12,641 nt of DNA from Claveliimonas stercoravium (GTDB taxonomy: Bacteria > Bacillota > Clostridia > Lachnospirales > Lachnospiraceae). The first letter of the stretch is position 1; every line of letters starts with the position of its first letter. Under the pieces are notes generated by a model. That model saw nothing but the letters and a program-made list of their open reading frames with translations. It was not told the origin of the DNA and ran no database searches. The stretch covers positions 1-12,641 of the forward strand of contig DWZW01000116.1 of NCBI GenBank assembly GCA_019117345.1, given 5' to 3'. Below, piece by piece: positions 5,976 to 12,641 of this stretch. Made by a program: the position numbers and the translations under genes.

Positions 5976-7460
5976 TCACCCGAGGAGCCTTCGCACCATT
6001 TTAGCATCAAACGTGACAGACCTCACATGGTCCACCTCAATCTGATACAGAGCGTTGGCGGCAATGTGCTCCGCAGCCTGTTCCAGGTCCCGGATACCGC
6101 TCGTGTTCCTGTGCAGGTCAATGACAGCCTCCAGGCCGTCCTGTGTCAGACTGCACTCCTCCTTCTCCATGCCGATCCTCTTCAGCACCTTCGGGAGGGC
6201 GTATTCTGAGAAAATGACCTTCTTCTCCTCCGGCGTGTAGTCCGGTATCTCGATGACAGCGAACCGGGACATGAGGGGCGCGCTGATCTGCTCCCTGTCG
6301 TTGGCGGTGGCGATGGGATATACGCCCACCGTGGGGATCATGCACTCGATATAGTTGTCCGTAAATCCCAGGTTGTCCAGGAGGGTCAGGAGCACATCCG
6401 CCGGATTGCCGTTCCCTTTCCCTGCCGCCGCCTTGTCCAGCTCATTGATGATAAAGACCAGGTTGGACTCCCCTGCCATGGAAAAGGCGTCCATGATGAT
6501 CCCGGGCTTGGCGTTGGCGTAGATCCTGGAGCTTCCGGTGAGCTGTTCCGGGTCATTGATGGAGCTCATATCCAGGGTGGTCCAGGGCAGCTTCAGTATC
6601 CTGGCCACTGCATAGGCAATCTGGGACTTTCCCGTCCCGGCAGGCCCGATAAGCAGCAGGCCGTAGGCGGGCAGGGTATGGGTCCTGTTTATCTGGATGA
6701 TGGTCTCGATGATACGCTGCTTCACCTGCTCCATGCCGTAGAGCTCCTCATCCAGGATACGGCGGGCCTCCACCGGGTCGATGGACTCAAAATAGTTCCC
6801 CTTCCACTGGATGTTCATCATAATAGAGAGCGCTCTCTGGGCATGGCGACGCTCCTCTGCGGACACCTCGTTAGACCGGGCTACAGCCAGGTTCCTCCTG
6901 GCCCAGAGCCGGATGTTGTCGGGCAGGGTCCTCCCCGCACAGTTCATGAAATCCGTAATGCTCTGGATGCTGGTCAGCTTCATGCTGTCCCCGGTCTCCT
7001 CCTCGTCCTCATCGGGCTCCTCCTCCGAGGGAGCGTCGCTGGAGAGAAGCCGCTCGATCATAAACTGCAGGAAGCCGTCCTCCGCCGAGAGCTTGGAGCC
7101 GCCTCCAAAGGCAATCTCACGTATCTTGTACACAGCGTAGCCGTCCTCCCGGACCACACCGGAGAGGCGCACGTTGATGTGGTTCTCCCCCAGCCATTTC
7201 AGCAGGCTCACAAAGCGGGCGTCAATCTGCAGGATATCCGCGCTGACCGTGCCCTCCTCTGTCTTAAACTCAAAGGCCGTCTTCCGGACCGGGTTGGTAA
7301 AAGCGCCGTTTGAGTGGTGCTTCAGCTCTCCGGCGCTGTTGTCCAGCACGAGCATGGGATGCTCCGGCCCTGCCTGGGAGTGGCTGGAGTAAAAGACCGT
7401 ATAGGTACACCGTGGAGCCTTTGACTCCTCCGGCGTGTTATTGAAATCAAATACTGGCAT
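5976..7460 (-). CDS. Lon-like AAA+ ATPase without protease domain
   Basis: A 494-residue protein. Residues 1-140 are an unrecognised beta-rich region, then an acidic linker (145-157), a helical stretch (160-235) and a Lon-type AAA+ module (about 236-470). The module shows LDEELYGMEQVKQRI (236-250), Walker A GPAGTGKS (272-279), SRIYANAKPGIIMDAF (311-326), LVFIINELDK (334-343), sensor 1 ATAN (384-387), arginine-finger region MSRF (397-400) and sensor 2 SGIRDLEQA (454-462). There is no Ser-Lys Lon protease domain; the protein ends soon after the small AAA domain. In Walker B the usual aspartate is Asn339 (codon AAT at 6446-6444), while Glu340 is kept. That may weaken Mg2+ binding and hydrolysis. 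It may act as a chaperone- or motor-type ATPase; partners are unknown. ATG at 7460 with AGGGGG upstream and its own candidate promoter. Confidence 0.83.
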   Translation of the reverse strand: MPVFDFNNTPEESKAPRCTYTVFYSSHSQAGPEHPMLVLDNSAGELKHHSNGAFTNPVRKTAFEFKTEEGTVSADILQIDARFVSLLKWLGENHINVRLSGVVREDGYAVYKIREIAFGGGSKLSAEDGFLQFMIERLLSSDAPSEEEPDEDEEETGDSMKLTSIQSITDFMNCAGRTLPDNIRLWARRNLAVARSNEVSAEERRHAQRALSIMMNIQWKGNYFESIDPVEARRILDEELYGMEQVKQRIIETIIQINRTHTLPAYGLLLIGPAGTGKSQIAYAVARILKLPWTTLDMSSINDPEQLTGSSRIYANAKPGIIMDAFSMAGESNLVFIINELDKAAAGKGNGNPADVLLTLLDNLGFTDNYIECMIPTVGVYPIATANDREQISAPLMSRFAVIEIPDYTPEEKKVIFSEYALPKVLKRIGMEKEECSLTQDGLEAVIDLHRNTSGIRDLEQAAEHIAANALYQIEVDHVRSVTFDAKMVRRLLG

Positions 7461-7494
7461 AGTATCCCCCTGTCTTTTCTTCTGTTTTTCCTAC

Positions 7495-7523
7495 AGTTTA
7501 CCATATTGACGCGGGGAGCACAA
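7495..7523 (-). promoter_or_regulatory. Candidate promoter for the AAA+ gene
   Basis: On the minus strand TTGTGC (7523-7518) and TAAACT (7500-7495) are 17 bases apart, and TGG directly before the -10 gives an extended -10 element. It lies about 35 bases before ATG 7460, in the 72-base gap after the P1 peptidase gene. The -35 box is weak. Confidence 0.4.
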
Positions 7524-7532
7524 TCTGCTGTT

Positions 7533-8513
7533 CTATGAAATGTCCTCCCAGGCAGGAAGCCCATAAGCGCTCCGGGCGCTTTTCACCGCAGCGGTGATGG
7601 CCTCGCTCATCACCTCCGCTGCCAGCGTTCCCACCAAATCCTGGTCTGCAGACACTTTCTTCCCCTCAGCGTCTCTCACTGAGACGGCGTAAATGCTGTC
7701 TCCGTCCGCTGTGGTGTGGACTGGTCTTATGGAGCGGGCGTAGCCGTCTTGGGCCATGCCGGCGATCTTACAGAGAGAAGCCTTCTGGAAATCGGCATTT
7801 GTGATGACAACGCCGATCGTCGTATTACCCGTAAATTTATTCTCTACTGTCCGGGTATCCGCATACATCAGGTCCTCTGTCCGGCGGAAGGAGCGCCTGT
7901 CCTCCGCCAGCAGACCGGCCAGCTTCTGGCCGCTTCTCCAGTCGTAGATATCGCCCAGGGCGTTGACAGCCACCACGGCACCCACCTGGAGCTCTCCGAC
8001 CTGAAGGGCACAGCTGCCGATACCGGACTTCATGCAGTAGTCCATGCCCGAAAATTTCCCCACAGTGGCACCGCAGCCCGCGCCATAGTTTCCGTCTCTG
8101 TAGTTTTCCTCCTCAGCCCGCAGGCAGGCCTCATAGCCCATGGCCCGGTCCGGCCTGGCTCCGGGAGCACCCGCTGTGAGGTCAAAAAGGTCCGACTGGC
8201 AGACAAGGGGAACCTTCGTCACTCCCACGTCAAATCCAATCCCTCTCTCCTCCAGATACTGCATCACGCCATCGGCAGCTCCCAGCCCAAAGGCGCTTCC
8301 CCCGGCCAGCACGATGGCATGGATCTCCTGGGCAGCCGCCAGGGGCTTCAGAAGCTCTGACTCTCTGGACGCAGGACCGCCGCCCCGCACGTCCATTCCC
8401 GCCGCCATCCCGGCCTCCGAGAGGAAGACCGTACAGCCGGTGCCTCCCTCCGGGTCCTCTGTCTGTCCGATCCTGATGCCTTTGATGTCCTTAATGCTGA
8501 TCGTTTCCTTCAT
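7533..8513 (-). CDS. P1-family (DmpA/NylC-like) autoprocessing peptidase/amidase
   Basis: A 326-residue N-terminal-nucleophile hydrolase of the P1 family (DmpA aminopeptidase, beta-peptidyl aminopeptidase, NylC). Family blocks are GIRIGQTEDPEGGTGCTV (12-29), DVRGGGPASRE (41-51), VLAGGSAFGLGAADGV (68-83), GNYGAGCGATVGK (141-153), GAVVAVNALGDIYD (178-191) and GNTTIGVVITNA (229-240). Known members cut themselves before a Thr or Ser that becomes the catalytic N-terminus; Asn230-Thr231 fits that site by analogy with NylC, with Thr232 the alternative. This would give a large fragment of about 25 kDa and a small one of about 10 kDa. The substrate is unknown; small peptides or amides are likely. Cytoplasmic, with no signal peptide. 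ATG at 8513 with GGGAGGAG upstream, 19 bases after the hydrogenase stop, so the two are probably co-transcribed. Confidence 0.9.
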   Translation of the reverse strand: MKETISIKDIKGIRIGQTEDPEGGTGCTVFLSEAGMAAGMDVRGGGPASRESELLKPLAAAQEIHAIVLAGGSAFGLGAADGVMQYLEERGIGFDVGVTKVPLVCQSDLFDLTAGAPGARPDRAMGYEACLRAEEENYRDGNYGAGCGATVGKFSGMDYCMKSGIGSCALQVGELQVGAVVAVNALGDIYDWRSGQKLAGLLAEDRRSFRRTEDLMYADTRTVENKFTGNTTIGVVITNADFQKASLCKIAGMAQDGYARSIRPVHTTADGDSIYAVSVRDAEGKKVSADQDLVGTLAAEVMSEAITAAVKSARSAYGLPAWEDIS

Positions 8514-8532
8514 TTTTCTCCTCCCGTCTCTC

Positions 8533-9981
8533 CTACCTGTGCATAGAGAAGGATGTCTCGTCGTAATTTTTCAGGTTGTCATAGATGCCCCTGTCATCCG
8601 CCTCCTGGATCAGCGCATCCCTTGACTTCTTCGCCAGCATCTGGTCTTTAAAGGAGCTGGGGCCTCCCACGCAGCCGCCCTCGCAGGCCATGCCCTCGAT
8701 AAAGTCCTCCGGGAGCCGGCCCACCTTTAAGAGGAGCAGCGCCTTCTTGCACTCTGCCGCCCCGTTTGCCCTGCAGACCTTGATATCCGCATCGTTTCCG
8801 GACTCCTTCAGACTCTCCAGCACCGCCGCTGTGACGCCGCCGGAATTGCCAAATCGCTTTCCAAATACAGAGGACTCCTGGTACGTATTTTCCGCCGGCT
8901 CCAGCCTCACGCCCTTTGCCCGCATCATCGCCCGGATCTCACTGTATGTAAGCACGTAATCTGCGTTTCCCTCAATCTTCTGGTCCACTACCTCGGACTT
9001 CTTGGCGATACAGGGGCCGATGAACACAGTCACCGCCTCCGGGTCCTTTGCCTTGATCAGCCTGGACACAGCGCACATGGGGGACACGGTGGTGGACACG
9101 GCGCCATCCAGCTCCGGATAGTGCCTGCGCACCATATTGACAAATCCCGGACAGCAGGATGTCACCTTTTTCTTTCCCTCTTCATAGGCTTCCAGCCACT
9201 CCTGCGCCTCGCTCTTGGCCGTCAGGTCTCCGCCCAGCCCCACCTCCACAAACTCAGTGAAGCCCAGCTCCCTCATGGCGTTCTGCCAGCTTGCCATGGT
9301 GATCTCCTGGCCGAACTGCCCTTCTGTAGCCGGGGCAGCCATGGCATACACATGCTTTCCTGCCCTGATAGCCTCGATCACATCCACGATCCATGTCCTG
9401 GAGCCGATAGCTCCAAATGGACAGCTGTGGATACATCTTCCGCACCGGATACATTTTTCCTCATCAATGACGGAGATGCCGTACTCATCATAGGAGATAG
9501 CGTCCACCGGGCAGCTGAATTTACAGGGACGTTTCAAATGGGCGATGGCATTGTAGGGACATGCCTCGGCGCACCTGCCGCACTCTTTGCACTTGGAGGC
9601 GTCGATGTGGGTGCGGTGACGCCCCCTCTCGATCGCTCCGAATTTACAGGCATTCATGCATGCCTTTCCCAGACAGTTCTGGCAATTCTCCGTAACTGTA
9701 TAGCTGGAAATAGGGCAGTCCTCACAGGCGGAGCTGATGACCTGGATCACATTCCCGTCGTCCACCGGTCCCGGCGCCTTCCCTTCCGCCAGCCTCACTC
9801 TCTGCCGGATGATCTCCCTCTCCTTGTAGATACAGCAGCGGAACTGAGCCGTGGGTCCCGGTATCAGGGTAAATGGGATGTCTTCCTTTCTCTCTTCCAG
9901 CTCCCCCGCAAAGGCAAGCCTCGCCACCTCCTCCAGTACTGCATGTTTGATCTTGATCACATTCGCGTCTGCGTATTTCAC
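8533..9981 (-). CDS. Monomeric [FeFe] hydrogenase, group B type
   Basis: About 482 residues, cytoplasmic, with N-terminal Fe-S domains and a C-terminal H-cluster domain. Cysteines in CEDCP (86-90), CQNCLGKAC-x3-C (100-112), CKECGRCAEACP (131-142 region), the CKFSCP pair (153, 157) and CIRCGRCIHSCPFGAI (177-192) can hold several [4Fe-4S] clusters for ferredoxin-type electron transfer. The H-cluster motifs are TSCCPGF (274-280; Cys276/Cys277), GPCIAKKSE (322-330; Cys324) and EGMACEGGC (429-437; Cys433, Cys437). The second motif has Gly where MPC is canonical, and GLGGDLTAKSEAQEWLE precedes motif 1; both fit group B better than group A. The enzyme should interconvert H2 and protons, or sense H2. 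I chose GTG 9981 because GGAGGAG lies six bases upstream; in-frame ATGs at 9996 and 10005 have only poor ribosome-binding sites. The H-cluster maturases HydE/F/G are not in this window. Confidence 0.9.
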   Translation of the reverse strand: MKYADANVIKIKHAVLEEVARLAFAGELEERKEDIPFTLIPGPTAQFRCCIYKEREIIRQRVRLAEGKAPGPVDDGNVIQVISSACEDCPISSYTVTENCQNCLGKACMNACKFGAIERGRHRTHIDASKCKECGRCAEACPYNAIAHLKRPCKFSCPVDAISYDEYGISVIDEEKCIRCGRCIHSCPFGAIGSRTWIVDVIEAIRAGKHVYAMAAPATEGQFGQEITMASWQNAMRELGFTEFVEVGLGGDLTAKSEAQEWLEAYEEGKKKVTSCCPGFVNMVRRHYPELDGAVSTTVSPMCAVSRLIKAKDPEAVTVFIGPCIAKKSEVVDQKIEGNADYVLTYSEIRAMMRAKGVRLEPAENTYQESSVFGKRFGNSGGVTAAVLESLKESGNDADIKVCRANGAAECKKALLLLKVGRLPEDFIEGMACEGGCVGGPSSFKDQMLAKKSRDALIQEADDRGIYDNLKNYDETSFSMHR

Positions 9982-9987
9982 TGTTCT

Positions 9988-9994
9988 CTCCTCC
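9988..9994 (-). promoter_or_regulatory. Ribosome-binding site favouring GTG 9981 for the hydrogenase
   Basis: GGAGGAG is followed after six bases by GTG (9981-9979). The in-frame ATG at 9996 would place this site inside the coding sequence. The ATGs at 9996 and 10005 have at best a short GAG/TGAG upstream. Confidence 0.5.
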
Positions 9995-10049
9995 ATGATT
10001 CTCATTCATTTTGTGATGTCAGATGCCCGGATGCCGTTTTCCTATTCTT

Positions 10050-10064
10050 TAATCATAACATGAT
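10050..10064 (-). promoter_or_regulatory. Possible -10 region within a small dyad, hydrogenase upstream gap
   Basis: The ~100-base gap between recQ and the hydrogenase holds TATGAT (10057-10052) on the minus strand, 5/6 of the -10 consensus. It lies in the dyad ATCAT-GTT-ATGAT. No good -35 box is seen at 16-18 bases. The dyad does not match the Rex consensus that often controls hydrogenases. Confidence 0.25.
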
Positions 10065-10085
10065 GCCGGCGATTTTCCCAGCAGT

Positions 10086-11942
10086 TTACGGTCCATAGCC
10101 AAGAAGGACCTTCAGGAACGCCTCCCCATACTGCTTTACCTTTTTCTCCCCCATTCCATTTACATCCAGCAGCTCCTCCTGGCTGCGGGGCCTCCTGACA
10201 CACATATCCCTCAGAGTCTTATCCGAGGCCACCATATAAGGAGGGATCCTTTTCCTGCCAGCAAGCAGCATGCGCGTTTTTCTCAGCTCCTCAAAGAGCG
10301 CCTGCTGCCCTTCGGTCAGGTCAGCCACCTGGTCAGACCGGCCTCCCGGGGCCCCGGACGCCTTCGTCTTCCTCCCCGCCTTCTCCTCTTCCCTCTTATA
10401 AGAAATGCAGAAGGGCTGCGTCTGCTCCAGCAGTCTTTCCGAGCTCTCTGTCAGCCTCAGAAGTGAATACTTATCTTTTGACTGACAGAGGTACCCTCTC
10501 TCCAGCATGGTGCGGATCACATCCTGCACGCGGGCCTTTCCCAGCTTGCTCTGCTTTCCGTAGACAGGGCTCTTATCCATGCCTCTGTCCCGTATCCTGG
10601 CTGTGCTCTCTCCCAGGAGTGTGCCCGCGATCATGCTCTGGCCAAATCGCTGACCGCAGGCACGCACACATCGGACCACATCAGCAGCCGCCTCCGTGGC
10701 GTCCATCTGCTCAAATTCCGTCATACAATTTCCGCAGCTTGCGCAACTGTCCTCCGCACTTTCTCCGAAATAGCGGAGAATGTATGCGCGCAGGCATCCT
10801 GTGGTGGTACAGTAGCCCTCCATTTTCCGCAGCCGCACCGCGTCCTGCTCACGTATCATCCTCCTCTCCTCTTCCGTGTACTCCTCATCCAGCTCCCTGC
10901 TCTCCAGCAGAAGCCGCCCGATCATAGTGTCCTGCGGTGAGTAGTAGAGGATGCACTCCGCCGGCTCTCCGTCCCGGCCGGCCCTCCCGGCCTCCTGGTA
11001 ATAATTCTCCATGCTCTGGGGCATATGATAGTGGAGCACAAATCGGACATTGGACTTGTCAATGCCCATCCCGAAAGCATTGGTGGCAATGATCACACGG
11101 GTACGGTCATATATGAAGTCCTCCTGGCTCCGCCTCCTCGCGTCGGCACTCATGCCGGCATGGTATCTCCCTACGGAAAACCCGGCATTTGCCAGCCAGA
11201 GATACAGCTCATCCACCGCTTTTCTCGTGGCACAGTAAATGATCCCGCTCTCCCGGCTGTGCTCTGCCAGATACCGGCGCACCCGCTCCTTCTTATCTCT
11301 GGCCCTCTGCACCTCAAAATAAAGATTTGGCCTGTCAAACCCGGCTACCGTCTCACAGGGGCGGACCAGCTCAAGGGAGGTCAGGATATCCTGCCTGACC
11401 TTCTCTGTAGCCGTGGCCGTGAAGGCAGAGACCACCGGCCGCAGGGGAAGCTGGCGGACAAAGGAGCGTATCCGTACATAGCTGGGTCTGAAGTCCTGTC
11501 CCCACTGGGAAATGCAGTGGGCCTCATCCACAGTGATCATGGATATCTGCGCATGGCAGGCAAAATCCAGGAATCTCCGCGTTTCCAGCCGCTCCGGCGC
11601 CACATAGATGAGCTTGTACCGCCCCTCCTTCGCCAGCTCCAGCGCCCTGGCCGTCTGCCTCTCCGAGAGGGAGCTGTTGATATAGGCCGCATGCACTCCC
11701 GCCTCATTGAGTGCCTTTACCTGGTCCATCATCAGCGAGATGAGAGGAGAGACAACTATCGCCGTTCCAGGCAGGAGGAGGGCCGGCAGCTGGTAGCAGA
11801 TGGATTTCCCTGCCCCAGTGGGCATGACAGCCAGCACGTCCCGCCCAGAGAGGATCTGGTCTATGATCTCCTCCTGGCCGGGACGAAAGGTGTCGTATCC
11901 AAAATATGTTTTTAATGCGTTCCTCTTCTGCTCTGCTTCCAA
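10086..11942 (-). CDS. recQ: ATP-dependent DNA helicase RecQ
   Basis: A 618-residue 3'-5' superfamily 2 helicase with full RecQ architecture. Motif 0 is FGYDTFRPGQEEII (14-27), motif I MPTGAGKS (40-47), Ia SPLISLMMDQV (65-75), II VDEAHCISQWG (138-148), III FTATAT (174-179), IV IIYCATR (234-240), V TNAFGMGIDK (287-296) and VI QEAGRAGRDG (316-325). A zinc site follows (Cys383, Cys400, Cys403, Cys406; same spacing as the E. coli enzyme), then the winged-helix RQC domain (about 410-515) and HRDC (about 540-615). It unwinds forked, Holliday and other recombination structures. The start is a TTG at 11942 directly after the macro gene's TGA, with GAGG eight bases upstream; no in-frame ATG occurs before residue 40, which is within motif I. 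This implies translational coupling to the macro-domain gene. Confidence 0.96.
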   Translation of the reverse strand: MEAEQKRNALKTYFGYDTFRPGQEEIIDQILSGRDVLAVMPTGAGKSICYQLPALLLPGTAIVVSPLISLMMDQVKALNEAGVHAAYINSSLSERQTARALELAKEGRYKLIYVAPERLETRRFLDFACHAQISMITVDEAHCISQWGQDFRPSYVRIRSFVRQLPLRPVVSAFTATATEKVRQDILTSLELVRPCETVAGFDRPNLYFEVQRARDKKERVRRYLAEHSRESGIIYCATRKAVDELYLWLANAGFSVGRYHAGMSADARRRSQEDFIYDRTRVIIATNAFGMGIDKSNVRFVLHYHMPQSMENYYQEAGRAGRDGEPAECILYYSPQDTMIGRLLLESRELDEEYTEEERRMIREQDAVRLRKMEGYCTTTGCLRAYILRYFGESAEDSCASCGNCMTEFEQMDATEAAADVVRCVRACGQRFGQSMIAGTLLGESTARIRDRGMDKSPVYGKQSKLGKARVQDVIRTMLERGYLCQSKDKYSLLRLTESSERLLEQTQPFCISYKREEEKAGRKTKASGAPGGRSDQVADLTEGQQALFEELRKTRMLLAGRKRIPPYMVASDKTLRDMCVRRPRSQEELLDVNGMGEKKVKQYGEAFLKVLLGYGP

Positions 11943-12485
11943 TCAGTTTCCCTCACCTTTCCCCATTCTTTTATCCAGCTCGTTTGTATAGATCCGCCAG
12001 GTCCTGTCATCAAACAGCACCCACTCAACTAAATCCAGGCTTCCCGGATACTCCCTGACAAATCTTTCAGCCGCGCCCACGGCGATTCTGGCTGCCTCTT
12101 CCACAGGAAAATGATACACGCCTGTCGATATGGATGGAAAAGCAATCCTTCTCACACCGTTCTCCACAGCCAGCTCCAGGCAGGACCTGTAGCAGGAGGC
12201 CAGCAATTCCCTCTCTCCATGGCCCCCTCCCCGCCAGACTGGCCCCGGCGTGTGTATCACATATTTACATGAAAGTCTGTAAGCCCCTGTAAGCTTCGCC
12301 TCCCCGGTGGGGCATCCGTGGAGAGTGCGGCACTCCTCCAGAAGTCCGGGGCCGGCGCTTCGGTGAATGGCGCCATCCACACCTCCTCCCCCCAAAAGGC
12401 TTGTATTGGCCGCATTGACAATGGCATCCACATCTGTGATCCCCGTGATATCCCCACGTATGGCCTTCCACTCTGTCCCTTTCAT
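11943..12485 (-). CDS. Macro-domain protein (O-acetyl-ADP-ribose / ADP-ribose hydrolase, MacroD/YmdB type)
   Basis: A 180-residue single-domain macro protein. Ligand-binding motifs are visible: GDIT (11-14), DAIVNAANTSLLGGGGVDGAIH (20-41) with Asn24, Asn27, Gly33-35 and Asp37, CPTGEAKLTGAY (58-69), YVIHTPGP (75-82), and FPSISTGVYHFP (116-127). These match the MacroD/YmdB class, which deacetylates O-acetyl-ADP-ribose and removes mono-ADP-ribose from acidic residues. The pattern is closer to MacroD than to the DNA-specific DarG class, but substrates overlap. It is cytoplasmic. ATG at 12485 with GGAGGAG six bases upstream. It is the first gene of a two-gene unit with recQ and abuts it directly, which suggests a link to DNA repair or NAD+ metabolism. 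No ADP-ribosyltransferase is seen in the window. Confidence 0.93.
   Translation of the reverse strand: MKGTEWKAIRGDITGITDVDAIVNAANTSLLGGGGVDGAIHRSAGPGLLEECRTLHGCPTGEAKLTGAYRLSCKYVIHTPGPVWRGGGHGERELLASCYRSCLELAVENGVRRIAFPSISTGVYHFPVEEAARIAVGAAERFVREYPGSLDLVEWVLFDDRTWRIYTNELDKRMGKGEGN
11951..11958 (-). promoter_or_regulatory. Ribosome-binding site for the TTG start of recQ
   Basis: AGGTGAGG in the last codons of the macro-domain gene is followed after eight bases by TTG 11942. It supports the rare TTG start and coupled translation. Confidence 0.6.
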
Positions 12486-12641
12486 AGCTGCTCCTCCTGT
12501 CTCCTTCAGGTAGTGTCAAAAACTACCATGCTTTTTATTGGTTAAAGTTACGTTTTACCTTGATCTTTTGGAGGTTTGCAAATAAAAAGAGCATTGACCT
12601 CCCTTTTCGTGTATAATGTCATCGACCAAAACAACATCCCC
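12486..12641. other. AT-rich upstream region with small hairpin and possible promoter elements
   Basis: No convincing gene is seen. GGTAGT (12509-12514) and ACTACC (12522-12527) form a six-pair hairpin with a seven-base loop, in what would be the macro gene's leader. On the minus strand TTGCAA (12581-12576) and TAAAAC (12557-12552) are 18 bases apart and could be a weak promoter for macro-recQ. On the plus strand a perfect TATAAT (12612-12617) is present, but the nearest -35-like TTGACC (12594-12599) is only 12 bases away. The last ~130 bases are clearly more AT-rich than the genes and may border another unit. Confidence 0.45.

Noticed and set aside
5976..7460. Full Lon protease
   Set aside because: The AAA+ core is Lon-like but the Ser-Lys protease domain is absent and the protein ends at residue 494.
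9121..10098. Long plus-strand open frame (325 codons)
   Set aside because: Antisense to the well-supported hydrogenase gene; no recognisable domain and no good ribosome-binding site.
11943..12485. DarG-type antitoxin of a DarTG toxin-antitoxin pair
   Set aside because: The macro motifs fit the MacroD/YmdB class better, no DarT transferase is adjacent, and the partner is a standard RecQ.
12594..12617. Plus-strand promoter TTGACC...TATAAT
   Set aside because: The spacer is only 12 bases, too short for a normal sigma-A promoter; the TATAAT is kept only as a remark.

Overview
This is a gene-dense chromosomal stretch, almost certainly from an anaerobic clostridial Firmicute, most likely Lachnospiraceae (Clostridium/Enterocloster/Hungatella-like). 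Three things point there: moderate-to-high GC, strong AGGAGG-type ribosome-binding sites, and the gene content (group B [FeFe] hydrogenase, NifX-type cofactor-binding domain, DUF1653, DUF1294). The genus is inference. All fourteen protein genes lie on the minus strand, so biological order runs from high to low coordinates. No RNA gene, CRISPR array or complete mobile element is visible. No gene-free stretch exceeds 300 bases; the largest is the last ~156 bases.

Right end (about 12.5-10 kb): a macro-domain ADP-ribose/O-acetyl-ADP-ribose hydrolase is directly followed by recQ. The recQ TTG start touches the macro gene's stop codon, so the pair is probably translationally coupled. The last ~130 bases are distinctly AT-rich. 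Next come a monomeric group B [FeFe] hydrogenase (about 10-8.5 kb), an autoprocessing P1-family (DmpA/NylC-like) peptidase, and a Lon-like AAA+ ATPase without a protease domain. In the ATPase the Walker B aspartate reads asparagine.

Middle and left (about 5.9-0.8 kb): DUF1294 membrane protein; SpoU/TrmH RNA methyltransferase; a fusion of a YfcE-type metallophosphoesterase with a class I SAM methyltransferase; ThpR/LigT RNA 2',3'-cyclic phosphodiesterase; another class I methyltransferase; a DUF1653 protein with an extra N-terminal domain; a 90-residue protein of unknown function; and a second metallophosphoesterase. From 5.54 to 0.78 kb the gaps are tiny or genes overlap, so this is probably one operon rich in phosphoesterases and methyltransferases. 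At the left edge, behind its own candidate promoter, is the start of a NifX-like domain joined through a Cys/His-rich linker to an FKBP prolyl isomerase, cut by the window edge.

Most genes are recognisable families. I do not see a proven new defence or mobile system. The points most worth a second look are the two unusual fusions (NifX-metal linker-FKBP; phosphoesterase-methyltransferase), the RNA-repair-like gene set around ThpR, the Walker B substitution in the AAA+ protein, the macro-recQ coupling, and a perfect 13-bp hairpin whose U-tract faces against the direction of every gene in the window.
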